The translations under genes and the position numbers were made by a program. Source: Chrysemys picta bellii (lineage: Eukaryota; Chordata; Testudines; Emydidae). From it: a stretch of 64,000 nucleotides of DNA. The stretch's first letter is position 1. Each line of letters begins with the position of its first letter. The notes below the pieces were generated by a model, which worked only from the letters and a program-made list of their open reading frames with translations, made no database searches and was not told where the DNA came from. The stretch covers positions 35,711,583 through 35,775,582 of the forward strand of contig NC_088797.1 of assembly GCF_011386835.1 (NCBI RefSeq), written 5' to 3'. Of this stretch, positions 14,277 to 25,735 are shown piece by piece.

Positions 14277-14316
14277 AATAAAGAATGCATGATTTTTAAA
14301 TGCTAGTGACTTTATT
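14277..14316. terminator. Back-to-back poly(A) signals
   Basis: AATAAA on + at 14,277-14,282 follows the Myb-like exon 2; TTTATT at 14,311-14,316 is AATAAA for the minus-strand transposase, about 115 bp beyond its stop codon. The convergent transcripts would overlap only slightly. Confidence 0.7.
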
Positions 14317-14431
14317 TCCTTTGAAAGCAAGCTGTGATCAAAGGGGGAGAGTGGGTTGCTTACAGAGAACGAGTCAATCAAGGGGGTGGGTTTTCACCAA
14401 GGAGAAACAAACAGAATGTTCACACGGTAGC

Positions 14432-15843
14432 CTAGCCAGTCATGAAACTGGTTTTCAAAGCTTCTCTGATGAGCAGCGCTTCCTGGTGTGCTCTTCTAAT
14501 CGCCCTGGTGTCTGGCTGCGCATAATCAGCGGCCAGGCGATTTGCCTCAACCTCCCACCCCGCCATAAAGGTCTCCCCCTTATTCTCACAGAGATTGTGG
14601 AGCACACAAGAAGCAGCAATAACAATGGGAATATTTGTTTGGCTGAGGTCTGAGCAAGTCAGTAAAGTGCGCCAGCGACCCTTTAAACGTCCAAATGCAC
14701 ATTCTACCACCATTCTGCACTTGCTCAGCCTGTAGTTGAACAGCTCCTGACTACTGTCCAGGCTGCCTGTGTATGAATTCATGAGCCATGGCATTAAGGG
14801 GGAGGCTGGGTCCCCAAGGATAACTATAAGCATTTCAACATCCCCAACTGTTATTTTCTGGTCTGGGAAGTAAGTCCCTTGCTGCAGCCGTTTAAACAGA
14901 ATAGTGTTCCTGAAGACACGAGCGTCATGAACCCTTCCCGGCCATCCCACGTTGATGTTGGTGAAACGTTCCTTGTGATCCAACAGTGCTTGCAGCAGCA
15001 TTGAAAAGTACCCCTTGCGGTTTACGTACTGGCTGCCCTGGTGCTCCGGTGCCAAGATAGGGATATGGGTTCCATCTATTGCCCCACAACAGTTAGGGAA
15101 TCCCATTGCAGCAAAGCCATCCACTATGACCTGCACGTTTCCCAGAGTCACTACCTTTGGTAGCAGCAGCTCAGTGATTGCTTTGCCTACTTGCATCACA
15201 GCAGCCCCCACAGTAGATTTGCCCACTCCAAATTGATTCCCGACTGACCGGTAGCTGTCTGGCGTTGCAAGCTTCCACAGGGCTATCGCCACTCGCTTCT
15301 CAACTGTGAGGGCTGCTCTCATCTTGCTTTCTGGCGCTTCAGGGCAGGGGAAAGCAAGTCACAAAGTTCCATGAAAGTGCCCTTATGCATGCGAAAGTTT
15401 TGCAGCCACTGGGAATCATCCCACACCTGCAACACTATGCGGTCCCACCAGTCTGTGCTTGTTTCCCGGGCCCAGAATCGGCGTTCCACGGCATGAACCT
15501 GCATCATTAACAGCATGATCTCCAAAGCGCCGTGGCCCGCAGTTTGATAGAATTCCATGTCCATGTCCTCATCACTCTCGTCGCCGCGCTGCCGTAGCCT
15601 ACTCCTCGTCGCCTGGTTTTGCAGGTTCTGGTTCAGCATAAACTGCACGATAACACGCGAGGTGTTTACAATGTTCATGACTGCTGTCTTGAGCTGAGCG
15701 GGCTCCATGCTTGCCACGGTATGGCGTCTGCACTGTTCACTCAGGAAAAAGGCGCAAAATGGTTGTCTGCCATTGCTTTCCAGGAAGGAGGGGAGGATGT
15801 ACCCAGAACCACCCGCGACAATGTTTTTGGCCCCATCAGGCAT
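14432..15843 (-). pseudogene. Harbinger transposase (DDE_Tnp_4), one frameshift
   Basis: This encodes the cut-and-paste transposase. Two minus-strand frames cover it. The upstream frame (15,843-15,319, 174 codons; a second plausible start at 15,708 begins MEPAQLKTAV) ends ...LKRQKAR-stop. The downstream frame (15,322-14,432, 296 codons) starts on an ATG overlapping that stop as ATGA and reads MRAALTVEKR. A one-base loss explains the break; related proteins appear continuous here. In the downstream frame the catalytic residues look intact: Asp in GAIDGTHIPI (residue ~83), Asp in VHDARVFRNT (~133) and Glu in VVECAFGRLKGRW (~207), with the GDPASPL block between. An HTH-like N-terminal piece (SYRSVGNQFGVGKSTVG) precedes the catalytic core. 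Regulation is not evident. Without the frameshift the product would be about 470 residues, normal for the family. Confidence 0.92.
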
Positions 15844-16079
15844 TGGGATCTCAACCCAGAATTCTAATGGGCGGAGGAGACTGTGGGAACTATGGGATAG
15901 CTATGGGATAGCTACCCACAGTGCAACGCTCCAGAAATCTACACTAGCCTCAGTACATGGACGCACACCACCGAATTAATGTGCTTAGTGTGGCCGCATA
16001 CATTCGACTTTATACAATCTGTTTTCAAAAAACAGTTTCTGTAAAATCGGAATAATCCTGTAGTGTAGACATACCCTAA

Positions 16080-17630
16080 GTATGCTCACTGGCTTAACCC
16101 TTGCATTAGCTTAGTTGCTGCCAAACTAACATGGCTTCATCTCATTTGCAAAGTCACTCTAGTACTGGTAATTTGAGCCTTCAGTGCTCACTTCTTCCAT
16201 CTCCTATATTACCAATATGGCACAGTCAGAGTTTCTAAGGGAGAGGTATCTATTCTGAGGAGGTTTGGACAAACTGATTTAGATGAAGGACTGGATTATC
16301 TGAACCCTCAGCTATGCCTCAAATTGACCTTTATCTGAAATTCAAAATAGACTGGTTAACTTTTGTCTGTACTCCTTGAATCTGGTTGAGAATGGCAATG
16401 GACGTTATCAGAAGCTGTTGTGAAACTCCAAGCCCAATGTTACAGAACAAAGAAGTTCAGATAACACTGCAAAATTGCCTTTCATGGTTCAGGCTGAAAC
16501 ACTACAGAGATGGCAGACACAGAGATGGCAAACACAGTATGTTATGAAACAAACCGCTCCCCCTTGAACTTTATGGGATGTACATATTCATTTTGTTCTC
16601 TTTATTAAATTCCTTAAACACCGCCTGATTTTCCTATTGCATATTCCTAAAAAAAAAGTCAAAATTCATTATTCTTTAAGTTAATTACCTATTTCTTCCA
16701 ACTGTAAGATAGTTGTCTTTAATAGTTGCTTGCTATTCCCTATTTAATCACCACCTCAAAAGTATTGCAAATGCAACAATTCTACCTCCTCTGGTTAGTA
16801 AGACCTATGAATTGTATTAAGCTTCTCTCCATTTATCATAGCTGTCTCATTACTTGAATCTGGAACAAACTCATCTTTTGGTTTCTATAAGGAAAAAACC
16901 CAGCTGTGTAGTTTATACAAATGGATAGTTTTTGTTAATCTTCCTGACATTAGTATATGTAGTCATTTTATAAGCCTGCATATCAGAGATGAACAGTTTC
17001 TTTTTCCCTTTAATTTTAAGGTCTGCAAACTATTACCATAATTCTGCTTTAATGAACTTCATCTTTCTTTTTCATTCCTGCTACTTTTGTAGTCACCTGT
17101 CAGCATATGTGAATTTCTTCCAAGGAGAATGACAATGATCTACACATATAAATGAAGGCAGAAATTTTAAGATTTACAGGGCTTCCACTACAACCACTAC
17201 TCCTGAGGAAAAGGGCTGCGAGGAGGAGTCAATCACTGTGCATATAAGCAATAGCAAAAGGATAAGGAAGGTCTTGTGCCTAAACCACAGAATCAGGAGT
17301 CAGAAGATCCAAGTTGATTTTCACTCCATTATGCAGCTCCCATATAACCTTGGGCTCATCACTTAAGCCAAAGTTTTCACTGATTTTACTGTGAGCCTCA
17401 GTTTTTTGATACTGCATTTACAAATCTGTCTGTGGAAGACGTTTTCACGGTGCTAACCAGCAGTGATACTAAATGGTCTCATAGCCCCCAGTGTTAGCAA
17501 ACGTTACTGTCCTGCATTCATAAACCCTATTTTTAAAAATGCTTATAACTCAGGTATTTGTTAATTTTTAATCTTTTTTTGAACAACGAAATGGCCTAAT
17601 TCTCACTGGGGACTAGCCACGCTGAACATT
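16080..17630. other. Unassigned DNA with a MIR/L2-like trace
   Basis: No gene is seen. Around 17,275-17,420 the wording resembles the core of an ancient MIR-type SINE, but it is heavily decayed. Confidence 0.45.
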
Positions 17631-17639
17631 TAATGACAG

Positions 17640-17803
17640 GTTTCAGAGTAGCAGCCGTGTTAGTCTGTATCCGCAAAAAGAAGAACAGGAGTACTTGTGG
17701 CACCTTAGAGACTAACAAATTTATTAGAGCATAAGCTTTCGTGGACTACAGTTAGTAGTTGTTAGTCTCTAAGGTGCCACAAGTACTCCTGTTCTTCTTT
17801 TTG
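17640..17803. mobile_element. Foldback repeat with 45-bp perfect arms
   Basis: Arms 17,674-17,718 and 17,759-17,803 are exact reverse complements, separated by a 40-bp loop containing AGCATAAGCTTTCGTGGACT. The left flank 17,640-17,673 (GTTTCAGAGTAGCAGCCGTG...) belongs to the same family: the whole 79-bp stretch 17,640-17,718 reappears inverted at 41,112-41,190 with one mismatch. In my recollection this is a common turtle repeat with a palindromic layout; I suspect a Penelope-like origin because related sequence carries a hammerhead-like core, but that is inference. A transcript through it would form a long dsRNA hairpin. Confidence 0.75.
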
Positions 17804-17809
17804 AACATT

Positions 17810-20190
17810 TAATGTGGTTTTTAAGTTGTATCTGAGATAAAAAGAATCTTAAAATTTACTTAAAATGGAGAAAAGAGGTTCCCCCAACCCCAGCTTTCAA
17901 TAACTCAGAAACGGCTGAATGGATTTAGCGCAAACTTACAAGGAATTGAAAATGGGAAGCTGGGGAGAGGGACTGGCAAAATAACTTGGTTCCCACCATT
18001 TCTCAAGACTGCATAATGAATGAAATGTTTAACAGAGGAGAGAACATAGGGCTCACAACATGTATTAGTTAAAGGGATTTTTAAAGCCATCTGTCCACCA
18101 GCTTTAGCTAATAGCTGAATGAAAATTCTTTTTGAAAGTAAAAAAGGACAAACATTCTAATCTTCTAGCTCTTCATCCTCCACTGCAGACAAACTAAAAC
18201 CACCGTGGTGTTCAGGAACAGAGGCTGTGAACTTTTTCTGAAGGAGAACTTTTTGCAAGTGCTTTAAGTTGCAGTGCTGACAATGCTTATGTCACCATTT
18301 TGACATTTTGCATGGAGCCTTTGAGAGAATTACATAAAAACTTTATAAAAAATAATTAAACCTTAAGGTAGCTATTATAAACATTTTACAGACACAAAAA
18401 CTGAGCACAGAAAGGTTCAGTAACTTGTCCAAGATCAGACCACATGCTAATAAGTCAGAATCAGGAATAGAATTTAGGAGGCCTGACTCTTGGTTCCTTG
18501 CTTTAACCACTCAGACTATCTATGGCTGATTCTGTTTCCATTGAAATAAATGTAAATTCTCTCACTGACTTTTTCACACCTTTAGTTCATCAAGGAAAGA
18601 AGGCTGAAAAAATTAAGTCATGGTAACTATGCTTTGGAGAACTCTGATCAAAATACAAAATGCATCAGTTGATCCGAGCAAAACTTCAAGCTGTGGGAAT
18701 TCAATAAATAGGAATGCAAGCACCTGACCAATCTCAACTTTACCATTGTGCTTATGAGGCAACCAATAATATTCTTTAGGCATAATACTTGTGGAAACTT
18801 GAATATTCATTGGTAAAATTCACCATGATTTAGCTCCTTTGCTCTCCCAAAATTGTGCATTGTTGAGTCAATACAAATGTGTAAGAAAATGAAAAAATGT
18901 TTAACCACTAACCATTTATTGCCAGGCGTGGGAAGATGACGCGTTAATTTATGCAACAGGATTTGAAGAGCAATGTAAACAGAAAGAAAAGCATCCAGGC
19001 AAATGTCTTGGGTGCATCCTGGCCTAATGGCTCTTTGCACCTGGCAAATCAGCAAATTAAAGCAAACAAATGAGAGAAATAAGTTCATATTTCTGAAGAA
19101 AAGAAAATAAGGTAATTTCCCCCATTCCCATTCAAAGTTCACATTATTATAGTTTCCCAGGGCTATTCCATGTAAGTTGTTACCATCCTTCACAGCCATT
19201 GTTTAGACAGCTTGAGCAGTGGCAACGAAAGTAAAGAAGATATTTATGTAGTCAGGACTGCAGCATAGAAGTGCATCCTTGGTCCCAATTTTTAAAGCAA
19301 GAAGCTGTTGCTATAAAAGATTGCATTATGAAGTGAGTTTAATCTCCTAAAAATAATATCCAGTTTTAAGTTAATCAAATCTTCTGTCCCAACATAGCAA
19401 GTAGTACTTTAGCTGTATACTTTTGTGCTGTTAACTCATTTGGTTTAGATACATAGTTTGTTACGGTGAGTTCCAATAGCATACACATTACAGTGCATAA
19501 CTGAAGTGTAACAAAAGGCTAATGTGCTGAAGCCTCACAAGCAGACTTGTTTGATACATACCTTATAAATGGTTCAATTCTAAAGTAGAATGCAAAGAAG
19601 GGGGTTTTCAGGAGTCAAAGAGCATTTGTGCTGCTCTGCCGATGACACAATGCCATGCAAGAGTGTGGAATCTAGTGCATTGCTCTTGGGGCATGTGGGT
19701 TTCATAGATGTCATGCTAAGTTCCTGAGCGGGAACTGAGGGGGCCTGTCTAAGCTGTCATGGAAGCCAGTAGCGAAACTGTCATGGACTTCCATGGGAGC
19801 AAGCTTAGGGGCAAGCATGTCACCCCGTATCTTCCCTTCCAGCCATTTCAAGAGCTATATTGACGAGCTCTGGAAGAAGCTGCATCTGGCTCAGCTGAAA
19901 TAGAATCTATGATGGTGGAGGGAGTGACAGCAAGAATTGGAAGGGCAGCAATCCATCTCTAGGGTTCTTGGAGGAGAGAGGAGAAAGGGAGGAAGAATAT
20001 AATTTCATTTAAGTGTTTTGGGGGGAAAACTATTGTAATCATTTCAAGAACAACAAAGTATTGTTCATTTATACCCTGTTATATTCAGAATAAAAGTTCT
20101 AATTTAGATGTATTTTATGATAACACAAGCTGCAATGCCCATCATTGCAATAGAGGGACAAAAATTACGGTCAGACTCTGGTTCACGTGC
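17810..20190. other. Unassigned DNA
   Basis: No gene is supported. A minus-strand frame of 130 codons at 18,807-19,199 matches nothing I recognise and has no codon-like regularity that I can judge. About 18,368-18,515 looks like an ancient MIR/L2 fragment (GAAAGGTTCAGTAACTTGTC core). Confidence 0.5.
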
Positions 20191-20191
20191 T

Positions 20192-21510
20192 CATAGAATC
20201 ATAGAATATCAGGGTTGGAAGGAACCTCAGGAGGTCATCTAGTCCAACCCCCTGTTCAAAGCAGGACCAATTCCCCACTAAATCATCTACATTAGCCTTT
20301 TTCCAGTCAACTGGGACCTCCCCCGATCGCCATGCATTTTCGAAGATAATGGCCAATGGCTCTGCAGTCACATCTGCTAACTCCTTTAGCATCCTCGGAT
20401 GCAGCGCATCCGGCCCCATGGACTTGTGCTTGTCCAGCTTTTCTAAATAGTCCTGAAACACCTTCTTTCTTCACGGAGGGCTGGTCACCTCCTCCCCATG
20501 CTGTGCTGCCCAGTGCAGCAGTCTGGGAGCTGACCTTGTTCGTGAAGACAGAGGCAAAAAAAGCATTGAGTACATTAGCTTTTTCCACATCCTCTGTCAC
20601 TAGGTTGCCTCCCTCATTCAGTAAGGGGCCCACACTTTCCTTGACTTTCTTCTTGTTGCTAACATACCTGAAGAAACCCTTCTTGTTACTCTTAACATCT
20701 CTTGCTAGCTGCAACTCCAAGTGTGATTTGGCCCTCCTGATTTCACTCCTGCATGCCTAAGCAATATTTTTATACTCCTCCCTGGTCACTTGTCCAATCT
20801 TCCACTTCTTGTAAGCTTCTTTTTTGTGTTTAAGATCAGCAAGGATTTCACTATTAAGCCAAGCTGGTTGCCTGCCATATTCACTATTCTTTCTACACAT
20901 CGGGATGGTTTGTTCCTGCAACCTCAATAAGGATTCTTTAAAATACAGCCAGCTCTCCTGGACTCCTTTCCCCCTCTTGTTATTCTCCCAGAGGATCCTG
21001 TCCATCAGTTCACTGAGGCAGTCAAAGTCTGCTTTTCTGAAGTCCAGGGTCTGTATTTTGCTGCTCTCCTTTCTTCCTTGTGGCAGGATCCTGAACTCAA
21101 CCATCTCATGGTCTCTGCTTCCTAGCTTCCCATCCACTTTTGCTTCCCCTACTAATTCTTCCCTGTTTGGGAGCAGCAGGTCAAGAAGAGCTCTGCCCCT
21201 AGTTGGTTCCTCCAGGACTTGCACCAGGAAATTGTTTCCTATGCTTTCCAAAAACTTCCTGGATTGTCTGTGCACCGCTGTATTGCTCTCCCAGCACATA
21301 TTGGGGTGATTGAAGTCCCCCATGAGAACCAGGGCCTTTGATCTAGTAACTTCTGTTAGTTTCTGGAAGAAAGCCTCATCCACCTCATCCCCCTGGTCTG
21401 GTGGTCTATAGCAGACTCCCACCATGACATCACCCTTGCTGCTCACACTTCTAAATTTAATGCAGAGACTCTCAGGTATTTCTGCAGGTTTTCCATCCTG
21501 AGCATGGAAG
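20192..21510 (-). mobile_element. CR1 LINE, antisense, internally deleted
   Basis: The 3' end is at 20,192 with (CATAGAAT)n in + reading. Going upstream on the minus strand there is a 3' UTR of about 90 bp, then coding sequence for the start of the reverse transcriptase, then the C-terminal half of the apurinic-type endonuclease. The RT part breaks off after VDWKKANV near 20,285-20,290 and is fused straight to the 3' UTR, so the whole catalytic RT domain is missing. The 5' end is truncated near 21,500, a boundary I place only approximately. Confidence 0.85.
20757..21446 (-). pseudogene. CR1 ORF2 endonuclease segment
   Basis: A 229-codon open frame encodes the C-terminal part of an AP-like endonuclease, which nicks target DNA in LINE retrotransposition. 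Family signatures are VGVCYRPPDQ, the LMGDFNHPNMCW block (GDFN motif) and GSRDHEMVEF, the SDH-type catalytic histidine region with Arg in place of the usual Asp neighbour. The N-terminal half is absent and the frame closes at 20,757. A second frame (20,720-20,307) continues the linker, including [12 protein letters not shown] and [14 protein letters not shown], through a frameshift. Confidence 0.85.
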
Positions 21511-21920
21511 GGAACAAATTAACTCCAATATTGAGCCACAGTAGCCTGCTTCCAGGCAGAAGGGTGGCGTGGATAGGCAGCAGAAGTTGGGGTCTGGGGC
21601 CCCCAGGACAGATTGATCCTGAGCCCATAAAACTGGACAGTTGGCAGCATGCACTGAATACTGTTTCCGATTTCCTCGGATTGCTACTCAAAAAACAGGG
21701 GACAATCCTGGGAAAACCTGGACTGGTGACTAAATTGCCAATGTCTTCAGTTGGGAATTTTGCCCAAGAAAGGACTGTGGGTTTGGTCCCAAAGTAGGTA
21801 TCTTCAAGAAAGTATCTTTCAGTCAAATACTGCAGTACTAACAGGACTTAAAACTGCTGTAAGCCAGAAGTTGAGGATTTCCTTAGTGCAGAAGGATCCC
21901 CAGATAGCATATGGCTAGAA

Positions 21921-22134
21921 CAGTGGTTCTCAAACTTCTGTACTGGTGATCCCTTTCACATAGCAAGCCTCTTAGTGCGATCTCCCCTTATAAATTAAAA
22001 ACACTTTTTAATATATTTAACACCATTATAAATGTTGGAGCGGGGTTTGGGGTGAAGGCTGACAGCTTGCGACGCCCCATGTAATAACCTTGTGACCCCC
22101 TGAGGGGTCCTGACCCCCAGTTTGAGAACCGCTG
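21921..22134. mobile_element. hAT MITE with 8-bp target duplication
   Basis: The ends are CAGTGGTTCTCAAACT and AGTTTGAGAACCGCTG, a near-perfect inverted pair. The octamer GGCTAGAA flanks both sides (21,913-21,920 and 22,135-22,142). The 214-bp interior has no coding capacity. It is a non-autonomous element moved by a hAT transposase. Confidence 0.93.
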
Positions 22135-22324
22135 GGCTAGAATATCCCACTCTTGCTGTCCCCTCTCCACAGAGCAGGGGGAATTCCAAGATGGGCCAGG
22201 GGGCATCAGGAGCAGGTGGGGTGATGTGTAACGAGCTGTCAGTAAAACAGTCTGTGAAGGGCCATTATCTCTCTGTACTTCTGCACTTATAGGTAGCTGG
22301 AAACAGTAGGTATTGGCTGCAATG

Positions 22325-23795
22325 AAAAAGGAATAAGGAAAGCCCAGGGAATTATAGACCAGACATCTTAACGTCAGTACCCAGAAAGATAATGGAGCAA
22401 ATAAATAATCAATTTGTAAGTACCTAGATGATAAAAAGGTGATAAGTAATAGTCAACATGGATTTGTCAAAAACAAATAACGTCAAACCAATGTAATATC
22501 CTTCTTTGACAGGATAACATGCCTTGTGGATGGGAGGGAAGCAGCAGATGTGATATATCTCAGCTTTAGTAAGGCTTCTGATATTGTCTTACATGTCATT
22601 CTCATAAAGAAACTAGGGAAATATAGTCTAGATTAATCTACTATAAAGTAGGTGCTCAGCTGGTTGGAAAAGCATATTCAGAGAGTAGTTATCAATGGTT
22701 CACAGTCAAGCTGGAAGGGCATATTGAGTGGGGCCCTGTACTGGGTCTGGTTCTAGTCAATATCTTTGTAAATTATTTGAATAATGGCATAGAGAGTACA
22801 CTGATAAAGTTTGTGCATGACACCAAGCTGGGCGGAGTTGCAAGCGCTGTGGAGGAAAGGATTAGAATTCAAAATGAGCTCAACACACTGGAGAAATGGT
22901 CTGAAATAAATAGAATGAAATTCAATGAGGACAAATGCAAAATACTACACTTTGGAAGGAATAATCAATTGCACAAATTCAAAATGAGGAGTGACTGCTG
23001 AGGAAGGAGTACTGCAGAAAAGGATCTGGGGGTCATAGTGCATCACAAATTAAATATGATTCAACAATGTAACATAGGTGCAAAAAAGTGAACATCATTC
23101 TGGGATGTATTAGCAGGAGTATTGTAAGCAAGACACAAGAAGTAATTCTTCCACTCTACTCAGTACTGGTAAGGCCTCGACTGGAGTATTGTGTCCACAG
23201 TTTGGAGCACCATACTTTGGGAAAGATATGGACTAATTGAAGAAAGTCCAGAGGAGATCAACAAAAATGATTCAAGGTCTAGAAAATGTGACCTATGAGG
23301 AAAGATTGAAAAAGTTTGGTTTGTTTAGTCTGGAGAAGAGAAGACTGAAGAGTGGCGGGGACATGATAACTGTCTTAAGTACATAAGAGGTTATTATAAA
23401 GAGAAGGGTGATAAATTGTTCTCCTTAACCACTGAGGACAGGAGAAGAAGTAGTGGGCTTAAATTGCAGCAAGGAAGATTTAAGTTATGCATTAGTAAAA
23501 ACTTCCTAACTCAGAGTAGTTAAGCACTGGAACAAATTACTTAGGGTGGTGGTGGAATCTGTTATTAGAGGTTTTTAAGAACAGGTTAGACAAACACCTA
23601 TCAGGGATAGTCTAGATAACACCTAATCCTGCCTCAGTGAAAGGGACTGGACTAGATGATTTATTGAGGACCCTTCCAGTCCTGATTCTATGATATCAGG
23701 TTGATGGATCAAAGGACCCTTCCAGTCCTGATTCTATGATATCAGATTGATGGATCAAAGGGATGATCCAGTATGATAAATTCTGTGATTCTAGT
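22325..23795 (+). mobile_element. Decayed CR1 LINE, 5' truncated
   Basis: It starts inside the RT region (GNYRP-type block near 22,345) and runs through the palm. A short open stretch at 22,777-23,001 retains a recognisable motif C region in which the FADD box reads VHDTKLGG. Stops and frameshifts occur throughout. The 3' UTR ends with CCTTCCAGTCCTGATTCTATG, duplicated once (next entry). Confidence 0.85.
23668..23759 (+). repeat. 46-bp tandem duplication at a CR1 3' end
   Basis: Units 23,668-23,713 and 23,714-23,759 differ at one position. The unit contains the CR1 3' terminus plus about 16 bp of flank, so the copying happened at or after insertion. Confidence 0.85.
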
Positions 23796-25534
23796 ACGTG
23801 TAAGATTGGCTAAGTCAGGGGTCAAACTTGAAAAGCACAACTGGAGAAACACCACATTTCTTGTATAGTTTTCTTTTATAATGCTGTCATTTCTATTTTA
23901 GTTTAAAAGATTTCCTGACAGCATAGACCTCTGAGCAAGAATGTCTATTTGGACAAGTCTTTGCACACATAATACATAAGCAAAAATAATATGCAATTTA
24001 TAAATAAAGACTTTAACATCAAATGGGTATTTCCTAGTGTGGTGATGTAATCCTCCATATATATGATTACATATGTAGTCAATGTGACAAATATAAAGGC
24101 ATCTTTAAATATGTCTGATTTAGCATTAGGATGAGAAATAGCTGTTTATGACAAATGGCAATTAGCAGGTTTTAAAAGACGGCCCTGATCCCACAAACAA
24201 AGGTACTACTCGGTCATCAAGTTAAGCACGTGCTAAAGTGTTTGCAGCACCAGGGCACAGCTGAGCAAAAGCTGAACTTTTATTTGCTTTATCATGTGAC
24301 TATGACAGCTGTGTAAAACAGCATGTCAAGTTTTGGACCTGCATAAATAAACAACATCTACTGGTCTGAAACTAATAAAAATACCCACAAGACTGTATTT
24401 AAATTGGGACTGGGGAACAATCTGAAATAACTGTGCATCATTTTATCTGCCAGTGGGCTGATAAGTAGAGTGCAGGGACTGAATGCGGCTTTTGTTTAAA
24501 AGCATTTGAAATGATAAGAACCAAAATCCTTACAGAGAGATGTGGCCAAGCTACATTACTAGCTGGACACAACTAAAAACTAACTAAAATGGCAAATTAC
24601 TTACTTGGCAAATATAGAAACATAGCCCAAGCCCGTGCCAACTCCCAGTCCCAAGCCTACTACGGCAATTGAACAAAGGCCTTTCACAGGCAATGTAATT
24701 TAGGCTACCTGACTTAGTAAGAATGGTCAGGTGTATAAAGGGGCCTCATGGAACACTAGACAGAGAGAAATTCACATGGAGTAAGTGAAGCGCTTTGCTG
24801 GCATGTGGACGTAGGTTCCGGAGGCTATTCTCAATACAGAAGACAATCACTGGCAGGTAATAAAGGAGGCATTTATGTGATATGTCAGCAGTTAGTGCAA
24901 AGCTTAAAAGAAATGAGATCATGTGGCAAGATAGCATTCTCTGCTTTTCCCTGAGGGGAAGGAGCATTACTGTTATTACTATAAGCCATTGTTACCGCTA
25001 CTTCTTTGAAATAAAGTGTGACACAGTATCGTCAGCTGATACTTGTGCGATCGCAGCTATCATAAATTGTGGTTTTCCAGAATATTAATCTCTGGTTACA
25101 CCATGCAGCTACCATACAAACATGTAGTGTAGATATAAAGGCAGTCCCCTAGATAAAATTGCTGCAATTTACTGCTTTACTTTGAGATTTCAGAAGGTTT
25201 TTTTTTACATGTAAATCAGAGAAGAAGTGACAGTTTAATACAATACCAGTTTCATTTGGCAGGGGACAGTATACATTTAGTCCTTGTATTCCATAAGGCC
25301 AAATGCTAGAGTCCTTATGTTGGCTAAACTCCCACTGATAGCAACAAGAGTTTTCCTTGAATAAGGACAGATTAAAAATGGAGTAAGGACTCAGGATCTG
25401 GCTCATATACTACAATGGTGTTTAAACAGTTTACACTGCATTTCAGATAAGACATTAAAACCCAAAGTTCTGTCTGTTCAGAAGGAACATTTAAGATACA
25501 ATGACATTTTGCTAATTGTCCTTGGCCAAAATAA

Positions 25535-25735
25535 TATTACTTAGCACTTACACAACACTTCTCATCCACACATGTCAAAGCATTTTACAAATCCACATTC
25601 TACAGGTGGGGAAACTGAGGCAAGAAAAGGTTGAAATGACTTGTCCAAAGTCACACAGTGAGTCAATAGCAGAATAAGGAATAAAGCCCAAGTTTCTCAA
25701 ATCCTGCTGCCCTATTCATGAGAAATGCTGAGATG
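25535..25735 (+). mobile_element. Ancient MIR/L2-like fragment
   Basis: It contains the classic core phrase GGGAAACTGAGGCA followed by GACTTGTCCAAAGTCACAC. This core is shared by MIR SINEs and L2-like 3' ends across amniotes, so the exact family is open. Confidence 0.6.

Larger units (their letters stand above)
11763..16076. mobile_element. Complete PIF/Harbinger DNA transposon (4.3 kb)
   Basis: Both ends are visible. The left end reads GGCCTGGTCTACACTA and the reverse complement of the right end reads GGGTATGTCTACACTA. A TAA lies immediately outside each end (11,760-11,762 and 16,077-16,079), the 3-bp TWA target duplication expected for this superfamily. Subterminal regions near 11,960-12,000 and 15,880-15,930 share a block of GGGAGCTATCCCACAGTGCA type in opposite orientation, plausible binding sites. 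The cargo is the usual pair: a Myb/SANT-like gene on + (two exons) and a DDE transposase on -. They are convergent, with AATAAA on + at 14,277-14,282 and its complement at 14,311-14,316. Both genes are broken, so this copy is unlikely to be autonomous. Confidence 0.93.

Noticed and set aside
18807..19199. 130-codon minus-strand frame with hydrophobic stretches
   Set aside because: No recognisable family and AT-rich sequence where chance hydrophobic text is common.
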